A stretch of DNA of 64,000 bases from Dromaius novaehollandiae. Its lineage: Eukaryota > Chordata > Aves > Casuariiformes > Dromaiidae. The stretch is from the NCBI RefSeq assembly GCF_036370855.1, contig NC_088102.1, positions 35,873,835 through 35,937,834 of the forward strand, written 5' to 3'. Below are positions 1 through 15,900 of the stretch, one piece after another. Each line of letters opens with the position of its first letter. The first letter of the stretch is position 1. A model generated the notes under the pieces. The model was not told where the DNA came from and ran no database searches. It saw only the letters and a list, made by a program, of their open reading frames with translations. Position numbers and translations under genes: made by a program.

Positions 1-189
1 GTGCAGTAGCTCAGTTGGTATGAAAAGAATTGGTAACAGCTTCACCATATTTTGTAAAATAACTTAGATTTTCAGACATTACACCCTGTGTTCAAATTGC
101 AACTTACTGAGACCAATGCATAACTTACAGCAAGTGTGTTTGTAGGTTGTATGCCTAGCAAGTAAATTATGTTTGATTTTATCATTTAG
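1..189 (+). other. FAM98B: FAM98B intron, 3' end
   Basis: AT-rich sequence ending in a normal acceptor (tgattttatcatttag). No exon is visible. A tRNA A-box-like string at 7-18 is discussed among the rejected items. Confidence 0.8.
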
Positions 190-2739
<2,550 letters not shown>

Positions 2740-3036
2740 AAATACTGTAAATACTGACACAGTAACTGGCAAAACATAGTGGTGGTGTTTACTAGTATCA
2801 AGAACTTAGATATGTTAAATTTGGTTTAGGTTAGAATTAAGTATGACCATATAAATCATTGCATTAGACCAACTGGTGTTGTCATTGAATTCTTCCAGTT
2901 AACTGAACAAAACTTTTATACTAAAATGTGATGACCGAAGTCCTTGTTTTTCACACTGCTCATGTGTTTTTTTTAATGTCATTTTATTTAAAATAAGCCT
3001 CAGAAAACTGAATAAAACCCTTTTTTTTAAAAAAAA
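2740..3036 (+). other. FAM98B: FAM98B 3'UTR
   Basis: AT-rich sequence between the FAM98B stop and a canonical AATAAA at 3011-3016. The cleavage position is estimated at 10-25 bases past the signal and was not observed. Confidence 0.65.
3011..3016 (+). terminator. FAM98B: FAM98B polyadenylation signal AATAAA
   Basis: First canonical AATAAA after the FAM98B stop codon, about 275 bases downstream. It is followed by T-rich and GT-containing sequence (tgttcag, tgttgcactgctgtgtc), suitable as a downstream element. Confidence 0.65.
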
Positions 3037-6000
3037 ATACTGTTTAATGTTCAGATCGCTCTAATTATTGCATGTTGCACTGCTGTGTCCCAAATTCCCC
3101 CCAAAGCTATTGGGGGGGGGGGGAGGAGGGAGGAGTCTAAGAACCTGATGGAAACATTTTTACAGGACTCTAGAATGCTGCTTTTGGGCTTTTCTCTTCA
3201 TTTAATTTTCCATGTGGGACATGTAAAAGAATTATGATATTGAATGTTAGAATACTTAAAGCTTTGATCAGAATAATTCAATTAGATTTCTTATTTTTCC
3301 AGAACTTCACATACAAGTAACATACTGAATTCATATTCTGCCAAAACTAACCAACTAACAAAACAGTTTGTTTTGTGTGTTCATAAATCTACCAGGGACT
3401 ATTTGAAGGTTAGAGTGTGTACCATAAAATCAAATTCATGGTGAGTTTTGATAGTGTTTATTTTCATTTTACCTATTTTCCATTTTATTGGTTTTTCAAA
3501 AACATTATTTTAAGATCATTGTGGGCTGAAAACTTATGCAACTATTTATGTGGTAGATCATTTACATATTCCTTTATGTGTCAAGGCTGATGCAGAAGTT
3601 AAATAATAAGCTGCCTGTACTGAGCTTCTTGAGGATCTTCTTTTCCTGCTCTGTATTTGGGAATTGCCAGCTGATAAAGCAGCTTATACAACAGTTGCCT
3701 TTGCCCCTTGACTTCTCTGGAAAAGGTGCAAATGCAACTTTGAGAGTCTTCTCTTCTCGTCTGCCAGCCAGTGTGATAAGCTAAAACTCTCTCCTTATAT
3801 GGTATGGTTGCCTCCACCTTTATAGACAATGTTACACTCTAGAAAAAGAGGATCTAGGTGAGGACTTAGATTTCATATACTTTTTGCTCTAAATATTCAT
3901 AGGCAAGGTTTAGCTTCAGAGCTGCCAACTATAAAAGACTCTTTCTGTTGTCCAGCCTCTTCAGAGCACCTCACAGCTGTCAGGCTGCTGCTGAGTGCAG
4001 AGATGGCTGTGAGCAGGGAGATGATGACCACTTAGGTACTCCTGATGGTTTTCCTCAGGGTCAGGCTACTGCAAAGAGGTTCAAGAAGGCACCTTGATTA
4101 CAGTGCACAGCAGCCTGGAAACACTTCCACTGAATATTTAGCTGAAGGCTTAATTGTAGTTTGAACTTCAGGATTTGTTTGTTTTTGATTTTGTGTTTCA
4201 CAGTTACTAGTTCTTTCTTCACTAATTTTTCCATTAGGGTCTGTATTTATTTGGTATGCTTTAACGATCTTATTTCACCTTTAGGGACATGTGAATCATT
4301 ATGTGAATTTATGCATAAATTTGAAGCTCTGTTCAAAATTAAATGGTGATTAGCTTCTTAAAAAGCCTGTGACAGATTAATTAGTTGTAATAACTTTTTG
4401 ATTTGAAGTTTCCATCTAGATAAAATTCAGAGGTTTCTCGCCTGTTCTTATTTCCCTTCTGATCACGGTGTGCTTGAGAATGCTGCTTAGGATACAACCT
4501 TAACCATACTTTAGGATCCCAGCAGGTACTTAACAGAAAAGGGCAGGAGAGTTTTCCTTCCTTGAAGGTGTTGGCTTGGATGCAGACTCCTAAAATAATG
4601 AAGCCCTCCACTGACTTCATTTCACCCAACTGCTAGCCATACAGTTTCTTTATTAATTTTCTTCTACGTGCATTTCAGGCCTAAGTTTTCGTCAGCCTCT
4701 GCTGTCATTCTGGAGAGGCACTTGTGTCACGTAGAGCATTGGGTACTTGGGTTTTTTGCTTCTGAGCTTGATTTTTGCCTAATGCTGTAGAACAGCTCAC
4801 AAAGTCTTGACAGACTCAGTGAGAGCATTGGCCCTGGAGCTGAAACAAGTTGGTAGGCAAGGGAATGTCAAGAATAGTTTTCAGTCAAAGCTGTAATAAT
4901 AAATTAGTTAGGAATTTAAAATATTCCAATTGGTTATTAATTCAAAATACTCCTGTATTTCAATTTTATTTCTGTAGCTAATATAAAAGATGGAAATTTA
5001 AATAGGTTGGCATTTAGTGGAAGTTTTTTGTTTTAATTTTTAGGAGTTTTTTAGTTTTAGTTTTTCAGATTTTCTTAAATAATTCCAAAATATGAAGCCA
5101 GTAGCAGAAAAGCAAAGTAAGCACCACCACATTTCAGAGAGGTATCCTCTTCTCAGTTTTCTGTTGTCACAATGTATGTTATTAATTTATCAAAAGATGC
5201 AATAATACTATGAAAATAATTGATTTAAACCTCTTCTCAAATTCTGTATTTTTCAGTCCTGAAAAATTTTCAAAAATTGTTGTAAATACAATTTTTTCAT
5301 ATATATGTTTGTGAGCATTTTTGTGTTTATTCACATTTAGTGAGCCATCTCTGTCAATATTGTCTTGATCAAGATTTGAAAAAAAGATTTTTCAGGATTT
5401 GAGAGACTTTTGTTAATAGCTGTAAACACTGAGGAATAAAGTACTATATTTGAGGTTATTTTCATCACGTGTGTAGTGTGATTCAGATTCACTATCTCAT
5501 ATTGCTCCTGTGTTTTCAAGGAAGAATTCCTGCTGGTGACTTGAAAGAGTGATACAACTTACTTTTGTGATAATGAAAATAGTAAACAGATATACTTTGA
5601 CTAAAATGAAGAAGGCAAAGGCACTAAATAACAATATAGGAAAATGTCACAAATGTACCCTGATTTCATTGTCTAGGATTACAAAGGAATGGGTCTCATT
5701 TGAAAAACAATTAAATTTTATCTTAGCAAAAAAACTTTGATGTCTATATGTCTATATTCTTTTGTCTTTATGTAAACTAAGGAAATATCCAATTACTTCT
5801 GAAGTTTTCCTTTTTTAATTTCCATAATTCTGAAGCAAAACACAACTTCCATGTCTGTATGTGCAAGATTGCAGGGCACATCTGCCCATATACATAGGAT
5901 GTGTGTTCTCAGTAGGTATTCTACAGTCCTTTTTTTTCTTCCCTTCCCCTTCTTCCCCCCAGTATTATAGAATAATTGAATGCTCATTTTCTCCATATGA

Positions 6001-7500
6001 AAACATATCTGAGTTTTTGAGTATTTTGAGCAAGAAAACTCAATTTTTAGGGTGATAGAGTACTGACTGTGCATAGTCAGCGGTAGTAGACATTACAGAT
6101 GCAATGTCTATGCTTAGCTATCCTGCTGATATCCTTTTAGAATTAGTGTTCTTAACAAAAAAGAGACATTTTGCTAGTGAATAACTGTGCTTTGTAATAC
6201 CTGGACTAGAGTGGTAAAAACATGTCTATACTGTCTCAACCCACTGCAATATTGAAAGAATAATCTGCCAGCAGCTAGCTTTCTAAGTTTTCTCAGACAA
6301 TGTCCTAAGGCACATAGGATGTAAAGGTAGACTAGAGACTCTGATGTTATATTAGCCCTGCAGAAATATCTCAGATGATAGAATCAAGGCAAATAAATGT
6401 AGGTGGTTTTAGATTTTTTTTGAGATACAAACTCAGAGGCGTGAAGTAAAATTTTAATATTTTTTCTATTATAAATATTAAATCACAAACCTACACTATA
6501 TATAAAATCTTTACAATCTGTACACTTTTCCAGTCTTCTTTAACACCCTTAAAACAAAAATTCTGCAAGTTGCCATTAATACAGATCAGTTAAAACAAAA
6601 TAACATATTGCTACTAGAACAAAGACAATTCCAAAAGTTAACTTTTTCGATAATTTCAAAAACATATGTAAGCTACTTTAAAGGTAGATGCTTTTTAATC
6701 TATTAACATTACTCCTGTATTGTTAATTCTGATATTACTCAATCAACTTGTCTCTTTAAAGGATCAGAATTCAAATGTAGAAAAAAATAGTAATTTAGTG
6801 GGGGGGGGGGGGGGACACTGGATTTTTCTTCCTGTAGGTACAGCTGAGTCTGGAGAAGGGAAAAAAAGTGGATGCTTTTCTTTATACTAGCCATGACAAG
6901 ATAAATTTTAAAGGGCGCTGAATATCAACAGTGTACGCTAAGGTGACTTTAAAATAGCACTTGGCACTCTTATCTTTTTTTCTGAGTGTAAACTTTAAGA
7001 TTTAAGATTTTAAGATTTAAGATAGAGGTGGGTGACTTTTTCCCCCCTGTGTCAGTAATTGTGTCTGTTTTGGTGCTATCCCTGTGCAGTCAGTTTCTAC
7101 TACTAACTTGGGTCTTTCATGCAGCAAAAAGGGAAGTCCCAAAAGCAGTAAGAAGGGACTGTCACCACAAAATTGGCAGGGCTTTGGGCAAATGAAACCT
7201 GAAAAGAGCTCTGGCATCCATTTTTCAATTTTACAGACTACTTTGAAGTAAGGAGTTTTCAGCATACATGAGACACCCACAGGCTCTTTCTGTGAGAGGA
7301 TCCTGCAAGCAGATCCCTTTCAAATCATTCAGACTGTAGAAACAGCAAGGACACAGGGAAATACTATGTTAACATTTAAGTCTGTACAAATCTGTAGTCA
7401 TAACTTAATTTTGAGTATTAAGTAAAAATGGTCAGTCTTATTTCTGCTTCATGTCAATTTTGTCAGTATTTTAGGTTTCTGACCCTAACACAGTAGCCTG
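3037..7500. other. Convergent intergenic spacer between FAM98B and RASGRP1
   Basis: AT-rich DNA with 12-base (3112-3123) and 15-base (6800-6814) G runs. I see no coding exon. Part of the right end may be distal RASGRP1 3'UTR, because the mRNA end is not fixed by the sequence. Confidence 0.6.
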
Positions 7501-7504
7501 TAGG

Positions 7505-9560
7505 CCAGCTGCTGACATTATAGAGAATTTTATTTTTAAGTACGAGTTTGTTCGTGATAGATTTTCACAGTAGCATTTCTGCATATATAGTTTGTCTATT
7601 AGAATCCAGACTTTTCACCAAAAGCTATCAGAGTTAACTGGACAATAGGATGTATCGATCAAGTGCTGTTTCAGGGTATTTTCCAAATATGTGAAAATAT
7701 ATTCAACATGTATCTTGTTCATTTTAATTCTTGTAAAAATAGACTTTTATTTGCTAAATGCCTAATAGAAATACTCCTTGGTATAGTTCCCTTCAAAGAA
7801 GACAAAAGTAAATGTTTACAGAATATGGGCAAAGCAAGTTTGCAAACATGACTGAAGAGCCATTTTGATTATTTCATTGATCACAAAGTGCAGTTTCATG
7901 TTAACTGTTAAAAATTCAGGTTTAGTGTAAGAGGAAGAAAAAGCTGCTATTCTGTCACATGCATCTCAAGTCTTTACATACCATACATATTTACAGTGAG
8001 ATAACAGAAAAGCTACTACTCTCTCTCCATTTGGTTTTACTTAATCTTGGAGATGCAAGCATGATCCAAGTTCAGATCAAGAATTTGAAATCACTAAATT
8101 TGTAAGTAGTTTCAAATGGACATTTACTTTATAAATGAAGCAGTCATAAATTTTTTAATTAATGACTGTAAATTGGGGATGGAATATACATTTATACCAT
8201 TTTAAACCCAAGTACACATGGTATTGTAATAGGTCAACTAAAAATTCACTTTATAGTAGACTTTGTTCTTGTGAAGTAAGTTAAGAGTTTTAAAGAACAT
8301 TAAATGTACTTTATGAATAAATTTCTCAAAGTCATAAGTTTCTGATGTTTAAATATTTGTGATGACAAATGCCTATTTGATAAATGCAAGCAAATTTTAT
8401 ACAGCTGTAAGTTTAAGGATTTTCTTGGAATCCAAATGGAATTTTGAAGTTGGCTGTGTCATCTCTTAACAGTATGTACATTGTGTAGCTTTAAGAAACC
8501 TAAGTTACCTCACTAGCACCATTTACTGTACAAAATTTACACATGTAAGAGGACACTTATCTTGACTCTTTACCTAAAGTGCATGCAAGACCTAAGAGAA
8601 AGAGAGGAAATAGAGAAAACCTGGTCAGAATTGGAAGATGTTAGAAATTCTTGGATATAGTAACTGTTGCACTGGGGTTACTGCAGACTTTCCTTCATAA
8701 AATGGCCTTTAAGGTTCTACTCAGAAGATGTTGTAACACTGATGTCACTTTTACATGAGATAAAATATGTGGCCTTGTCCTACAGCTAAAGTATGTGGTC
8801 AACAAACTATCCCTTAAGTCCTGTAAGTAGAGGTAAGTGTGCCAAGCTACAGCAAGGAACACAGAAATGGAAGCAGTATTCAGTGTAAATTCTCTATAGT
8901 CTTATGTATTTCACAAAGGTAAACATTTGAGCAGCAGTACTTCTAAGCCCTGAAAGAGTTTTAAAAAATTGTCAGTTTATCCTAAAAAAGAGCCTGCGAA
9001 TCAAGTATCATTAGCTTAACTGCTCATTTTAGTATTCCTCCTAAACCATGGCAATAGTACACTTCATGATTTTAACTGGCTTCCGCTAAAGGCAGAAGGA
9101 ATCGTGTTTCTCTTAATGGAATATTTCTACAGTTTTATTTAAATCCTTAGCTTTATCAAATGTTTGTTTCTACAAACCTGGAACTGGGCCAAATTTGGGT
9201 TGACAAGGCCCTTATGAATAGCTGCTCTGTCAGAATACTTGCAGAGTAAGATGTGGTGCTTGCAGTCCAATCACCGGGGGATCCATGTCATCTTCATTAT
9301 GAACTTGAGGAACAGTATCACTCCTTTTTAAAAGCAATTCCAGAAGATACTACTTTCATTACTCAGAAGACACTTAATTACCTTAAAAAGTCAAAGGAGT
9401 GTATTTATACATTTGGGAGCATATTCTTAATAGTGAAATATGCTGAGTGATTTCTGTTTAAAATCCTTCAGACTATTTCCTATTCACTTGATAAAGCAGC
9501 TTTATCACAACCCCTCCTTCAGTCTTACATTCTTCCATAGGAAACTTCCTGTCTTGTCTG
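7505..9560 (-). other. RASGRP1: Probable RASGRP1 3'UTR
   Basis: Sequence downstream of the RASGRP1 stop on the minus strand. Canonical AATAAA hexamers on that strand occur at 9134-9139, 7746-7751 and 7529-7534. They would give 3'UTRs of about 0.45, 1.8 and 2.05 kb. The human 3'UTR is about 2.5 kb by recall, so the distal sites are more plausible. The far end is uncertain. Confidence 0.4.
7529..7534 (-). terminator. RASGRP1: Candidate distal RASGRP1 polyadenylation signal
   Basis: TTTATT on the plus strand reads AATAAA on the RASGRP1 strand, about 2.03 kb past the stop. It is one of three candidates, with 7746-7751 and 9134-9139. The choice is inferred from usual 3'UTR length. Confidence 0.3.
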
Positions 9561-9695
9561 CTAGGAGCAGTCTCGGTGTTGTATGTTGTCCACTACATGA
9601 TTTCTTCTCTGGATTGTGAGAGATTCAATTGTTTTATGTGCCTGTTCAAGCTGGATCTTTAAAGCTTCATTGTCTGCCTTTAGAATACTTATTTC
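9561..9695 (-). CDS. RASGRP1: RASGRP1 terminal coding exon 17 (C-terminal coiled coil)
   Basis: 135 bases including stop TAG (9561-9563). [20 protein letters not shown] shows heptad-spaced Leu/Ile, continuing the plasma-membrane-targeting and dimerising coiled coil. The protein ends HRDCS, close to human GDCS. It is in frame after exon 16. Confidence 0.93.
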   Translation of the reverse strand, partial: EISILKADNEALKIQLEQAHKTIESLTIQRRNHVVDNIQHRDCS

Positions 9696-9956
9696 CTAAA
9701 GAAAAAAAGAGAATGGTATTGGATTTCTAAATTAGTTTCAGGACTTCTGCTTCTGTGTTTCAATTGACTGGCATAAATTACATGGGGTTTTTTTTGTGAG
9801 ACAATACGTAACTTCATAAAGTAGTTACTGAGCACAGAAACAATAAACGGCATGCTAAACCCAACTGTATACATGTATACCAGTTAGTTTTCTGAGTTCA
9901 TCAATCAGGAATGTATTTGACTATTAGGCATAACAACCATTTTCTCTCTAGAGAAG

Positions 9957-9995
<39 letters not shown>

Positions 9996-12900
9996 AGTGA
10001 GTGAGTGAGCAGATGGTATAGTTGACAATTAAGTTTCAAAATTTTATTTCTTCCTTTCATGGCACCTTTTTTTTGCGAGCACAATGCATTGAAGATACAG
10101 CATCTGGCAGAATTCAAGTTAAAGCGCTAACTTCATTAACAGCAAGGAACTTTATACTGATCATTCAAAGATCAGGATGTTTATACAAGAACTGGTCCTG
10201 TTTTTAGCCTGTTTCCATGTTAGGGACATCTCAGACTGAATAAAGTTTTGAAAATAAATCCACCTTTGTTTATCTGATAATCGTATCGCGTTATCCAACA
10301 GTTGCAGGAATTAAGCTCTTGCTAATGTGATACTAGCCTCTCTGCTTGAAAAGGTGCTTTCAGTCACAGTTGGGCTGATGCAGGTGAGATCCAGCAAGAA
10401 GCATCACGTCTGTGCACAAAGCAAAATTGCTTTGTGATTTAGTTTCAAAAAAACAGGGGATTCATTATCAGTCGACTAATGAGAGCAGTGTCCCCCTCAC
10501 CCAACCCAGTATGTTCTGTCATACAGGGGAACAGATGACAACAAAAGCATCAATTCCCAAAGTTGAAAGAAATTCAGGACTATGACGATGACTACAGGCA
10601 TTTTTTCTTCCGGGGTAATTTCTAGATGTTGATCTATACATTTTCAAGACCAAGACCCTGGAGGATAATGACAAAAATGTGGAGACTGTGTGCTGAAAAC
10701 AATCTGATTTTAGTGTAGCATAAGTTTTACTCCTCTTCCTGCTATCTGTCCCTATCCAATGCTGTCATATATGTTCAATAAGCTCATTGGGAAGCTAAGA
10801 CGACAGTCACACCTAAGAATATGGAGAAGTAGTAGAGGTGGGATAGCTGCCAGAAGGTTCAGGATGGATACCAACTGAGTAGCTGTGCCAGTATTAAAAA
10901 AAGACTTAAGTGTCCACAGCAAATGCTGTTGACACTAAGATGACTGTTGTTAGTTTCTGTGCCAGAGATATGCCAAGAGGAGGTAATAAGATTTACTTGT
11001 GAATTAAATCTGATTTAGCTTTGAATTTGCTATTGATAGGACTCCAGCTCTACCTCAACCTGATTAATGCCCTGAAGAGCACAGGAAGAATTGTTCACCG
11101 GGACATTATAGAGGCGGAGCCATTGGGTTTGGAACCTTGTTTTACATGGTGGCAATCTTGTTACATGTAGTTTTTAAAATGAGAATCCTACTGTTTTCTG
11201 AGAAGAAAAAGATTACTGGATTATTTGATGGGATTTCTTCTACCAGCGAACATAAGCAGATAAAGGAATCAACTGCCTGTAAAAATGGAAAGTTAGAACC
11301 CCAGGCCTTCGATACCAGTGTACTGGTAGTAAACTGCAAGGAGGCAAGAGATATATTTTAGCCAATAGGCAGGTAATGTATTAAGAATACTAATCATTTC
11401 TATATAACTGCATATATAAACAACTATAAAACTTGTCTAATCAATCATTAAGAAAAAACAACATATCAGTTCCCTCTTAAAATCCAAAGCAGAGTCCAAA
11501 CCAAGACGCTTCATAGAAATATGTCCCTTTATGTTGTTTGATTACATGGGGAACGTGAAGACATGCAAGGCATAAAGGAGGACACTATATTCTAGAAAAT
11601 TTCAAGACTTGTGCACAGACCTGGTTCACCAGGATTGGAACCCACAAAGAAAAGGACACAGAGAACTTGATTATACGCAGTGTCTAGAACAGTCAGTCTT
11701 CAATCTAGGTTGGGATATTTAGGTAAATATTGTTTAACTTCAAAAATTGTTAATCCTCTGAACAGATTTCTAATTCCTTATTTAATAATGGCTGATGTGC
11801 ATTTTATTTTATGCTTTTTGTTTCTACAAGGTTCTATTCTTTATTTTAGTGTTCTGTCTCAAGGTCTTAGCTTATCATCATCTCCCTTATCATGACATTT
11901 AGGGATGAAGAAGTGTTGTCACATATTTGTACTAAAAGTTTGGGGAACCTATGTCAGATTCCCTCAACAAAAGTACTTAGGCCTAAATAAAAATGTGAAC
12001 CTGGCTTCAACATGCTGCCTTGTGGTAATAACATCCTGTCAAAAGTTATGTCAAAACACAAATTCAAATTTCCCAGTCTTGCATTGCACACATGGAAAAG
12101 TATTTCTTAAAATAAATGGTTTTATGGAATAACACTCTGTCCTAGGTGATTAGATTATGTTTATATTCTTGCCTGTCACTTTTAAGACTGATCAGTGTAA
12201 CCGTAACAAAGGCTACAAAATTTATTCCCTAAGCTCTATACCAGTCCTAAAATTTATGCTTGAAGTAAGCCATCTGAGGACTTAAAGTTTAAGTGGCAAA
12301 AAATACGATACCCCTCATGCATTCTTCCAGCAATCAGTTACTCTGGAATACAGTGATCATGTCAGGTGACACCTTTCCACCCCCCAACCACTTTACAATA
12401 CTGTTGAGTAAAGCAGAATTTATTTCATCATGTATGTACCTGCTCAAGTTCTTGGTATGAGGGTTTACAGCTGTGATGCTCCTTCATTTTCCGGCTGGAG
12501 TCTTTGTTTTCCCATTTAACATATGCCTTTCTGCGACTTAGAACTGGGCTTGGACAGGGAGATTGTGGAGCAGGCTGGAGGTAAATATTTTCTGGCATTC
12601 TGTGCTCTTTCTTCTCAGCTTGCCTATGAGATACATCACTAGCCAGCAGTACGGGATCAGTCTGAGTACCCGTATGAACCACAGCTGGTTTCAGTCTCAC
12701 TGAGATTTTCTGAGCTGAGGAACCCATGAGCATAATGGTTCGGTCCTTGCTGTCTTCACTGTGTTCCACTACTCCATTAGGAAACATGAAGGGTCCTTCT
12801 TCTTGTCCTAAAGAATGAATATACATGGTAAATTGGGTCAAAATCTTATCCCAGGAAGGGAGAAAGAAATAGGAGGTACAGTAATTAAACATGATTTTAA

Positions 12901-15900
12901 AGAATAAATAGAACATTTAACCTTAATTGATTTTACATCCATTGCTCTCAAAATTGGTATCACAGGAGGTTTTTCAATGTGGTGTCTCCTGCAACATCTC
13001 TTTGCCCATTCACAATAACATAAATACGGATTAATAAGAGGAAAACAGGAGTTAATTATCACTATCATTATGTACCATCAAGGTCAGCCAGAGAAAGGCC
13101 TCTAGAGAGCTAAGAAGTTTTCTACAGACCACTGAGCTAGTGATTTGGTAGAAGATTAAACCTGTGTGTTATTTCAGCCTTATTGCAACTTGCAGCCCTA
13201 AGATAGAACTTCTCTCATCTGTTTTATAAAGCTGAAATAATGATATTCTTAATTTTCCACGCTTTTGTAGAGGTTATCCTAAGACACTTATTTTGGCAGT
13301 TAGAAACAAAGGAAGCGGAGGGAAAACGCGATGTTAGAAGTAGGAGACAAAAGATGTGTTTAGAGGATTCTGAAAAGAGGTTTTAGAAGAGCTAATATCT
13401 ATTGTTGGGAAGAAAGCATAAACGAAACTTTGTGTTCAAACCCAAGAGGGGAAAGAACAAAGTCAGTGTGGTAGCTGCTGCAGGCTATGCAGAATTAAGT
13501 GAGATGGGGTGGATGAACAGATGAGGCTTATGTCTTCAGCGTAGACTTGAGTTCTTATTTTTTGCCATGGAGCAGTGTTGACAGCTGTAACATTCTGGTG
13601 CACTGGGTGACAATGGGGCAGCACACTACGGTTCAAGCTCTCTATAAACATGGCATCCCACTAAGTGATTATTACATAGTGCTGCAGCCCTTGCAGGTAC
13701 AATCATAGAGATGCACACGCTCAGCTATCAAGAGAAACTGGCTGCATCATCCTCCATATAATTGCTAATGAAAAGCACAAGTTGGAACCCGGCAGCATGA
13801 ATCCTGCACTAAATACAAAGCACTGGTATCAAGTTGGCAAGCAGAACTGCAAACATTAGATGTAGGTAAAGAGAAGGAGAGGAATTTAAAGAAAATGAGT
13901 ATGGATGCTTACATGGTAATACCCAATATAAAAAGTTTATATAGCTTGTTGAAAATAAGTAGAAAAGAAGAGAGGGTGCATATTTTTCATTTCTGATTAA
14001 ATAAAAGGTACAGGGACCAAGAAGAGTTGTAGATTCAGATAAAAAAGTGGAAAAAATAAATACAATTAGCTCTTCATTTTTCTAGTGCACAGATATGTAA
14101 GTTGACCTTATAAACTCCACAATGAAATCTGAGTCAGAATTGTAACAGTACATCACTTGCTTAACATGACAACAGCCCCCTCCAAGAGCTTAAAAAAAAA
14201 ACCACACAAAAAACAAAACAAAACCCCCCACAGAATATACTGAGACCGGGCTCGTCACAAGGTGGGAGAATAAGGTATCCTGTCTGCTGTTTAGTTCATG
14301 GCATCTAGTTCTCATGAGAATCTGGCAGAAGCTTTACTGAGCCTTTGCAGAATTTGTGCACCTCACATCATGTAGTGTGAGAGAAATCTCCCAGATAGGG
14401 AGTCTTATTTACTTCTATTCAAACTACAACTGGGATGGGGATACTCTGTACTGACTTATGCTTGGTTCTGGTTAGTTTGTTGTTAGAACACTGCAGTTAA
14501 CTAACAAAACCCAAAACAATGCTGTACAACTCAGCTTTAAAACAAAATGGAGCAAAGGCAAGACTATTATTAGAACTGTTGCTTTGATCTTTTTAATGTG
14601 ATCTTTCTTCACCATGCAACTGCTCCTTGACCCCCACTGGGCAGAGGCTTGAAGCAAGAGCTGATGTGGGGCTGCTATCTGCAGTTGATGTTTTGGATCT
14701 TCTCTTGCACTCTATCACAACCAGGTCTTTGCATTGCTTGTGACAGTTCATTCCACAGTCTGTAAACAAAACAAAATGTACATGATTTAGTGGCTTTGTT
14801 GTAACATCTAAGATCAGCTCTCACATTGTATTGCCTCCTCAGGAAGCAGTAAATCTTCTTCCGTGTTTTCTACATGCATTACCTGAAACAACCTACAGTT
14901 GGTAAACAGACCAACTGCATCCCTTTGCTCTATGCTCTTCAAACCACTTTTCATTATGAAAATACCAAATTGCAACATTCAGTCAGAACTCTGTAGGAAT
15001 TGAAGAGAAAGCAGATACCTGCACAAGGAAGAAAACTGTGCAAAATGCCTGTTATGAATCTGTTGCACAGTTTTCACAGAGAATTGGAGTTTGCCTCCCA
15101 TCAGGATATGAGCGTCCGTTCCCAAACTCTCTGGATTCAATAAAGATTTGCAAATGGTTGCAGCTATCAGTTCTGTAAACCCTATCTGACACCTTATTCT
15201 TCCATCATAGCTTCCTCCTCCCTGAGAGGTCTGATTAAATAGGTACTTAGACAAAGCAATGCATCTCAGGGATTGGTCAGTTTTTTTCTTTTGCCATTCA
15301 CCAATTATAGATTAAAATTAACAAAGGATAAAGTATTTTACCTTTGCATCTATATCCTTGTTTAATGACTCCCCACAGCTGAAATTCAAACAAACAGAAA
15401 GAGTACGAATTAAGATATATCCATGTACCTCCAATACCTCCAGATACAAAAATGTGGTAAAAGCTCCATCCACTTCTGTGATCTGAGCACCTGCACAGAA
15501 CCTTGGTTTTCTCTCTTTCTAATAGAAAGGTAGAAATAGGAAATATTTACCTCTTTAGCATGAGGTAAATAGAATATTTGTATATGCATTTCTTACGACA
15601 AATAAAATAGCTTGACTTAGTCTCTAATAGATGACAGCCTCCAAAGAAGTTGTAGAGCTGGAGTGTATGGGGAATTGCAAATCGCAGATCAGCACTCATG
15701 TTTGATTCTAGTTCAAGTGGGGATTGGTAGGGCAGCAAGTTTTACTAAATCTTTCTGTGCTAGGCAGAAGGTACATCATATCTGTACCAGGGCAAGCATT
15801 CTGATAGCCTCATGGAAGCCTCTGAACTGGGAAGTCTTGCCAAAGAATCACACTGCCAAAACCCAGACAGGAGTAGGAGCCATGTTAAAACAGAGGAAAG

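Noticed and set aside
7..100. tRNA-like A box (TAGCTCAGTTGG) with a weak B-box-like GTTCAAATT about 83 bases on
   Set aside because: The B box lacks its final C, no cloverleaf stems pair, and the string lies in a FAM98B intron. A chance match or a very old relic is more likely.
9959..9994. T36 tract as the poly-A tail of a minus-strand retroposed gene copy
   Set aside because: The adjoining sequence (10011 onward) encodes nothing recognisable, and no target-site duplication was seen.
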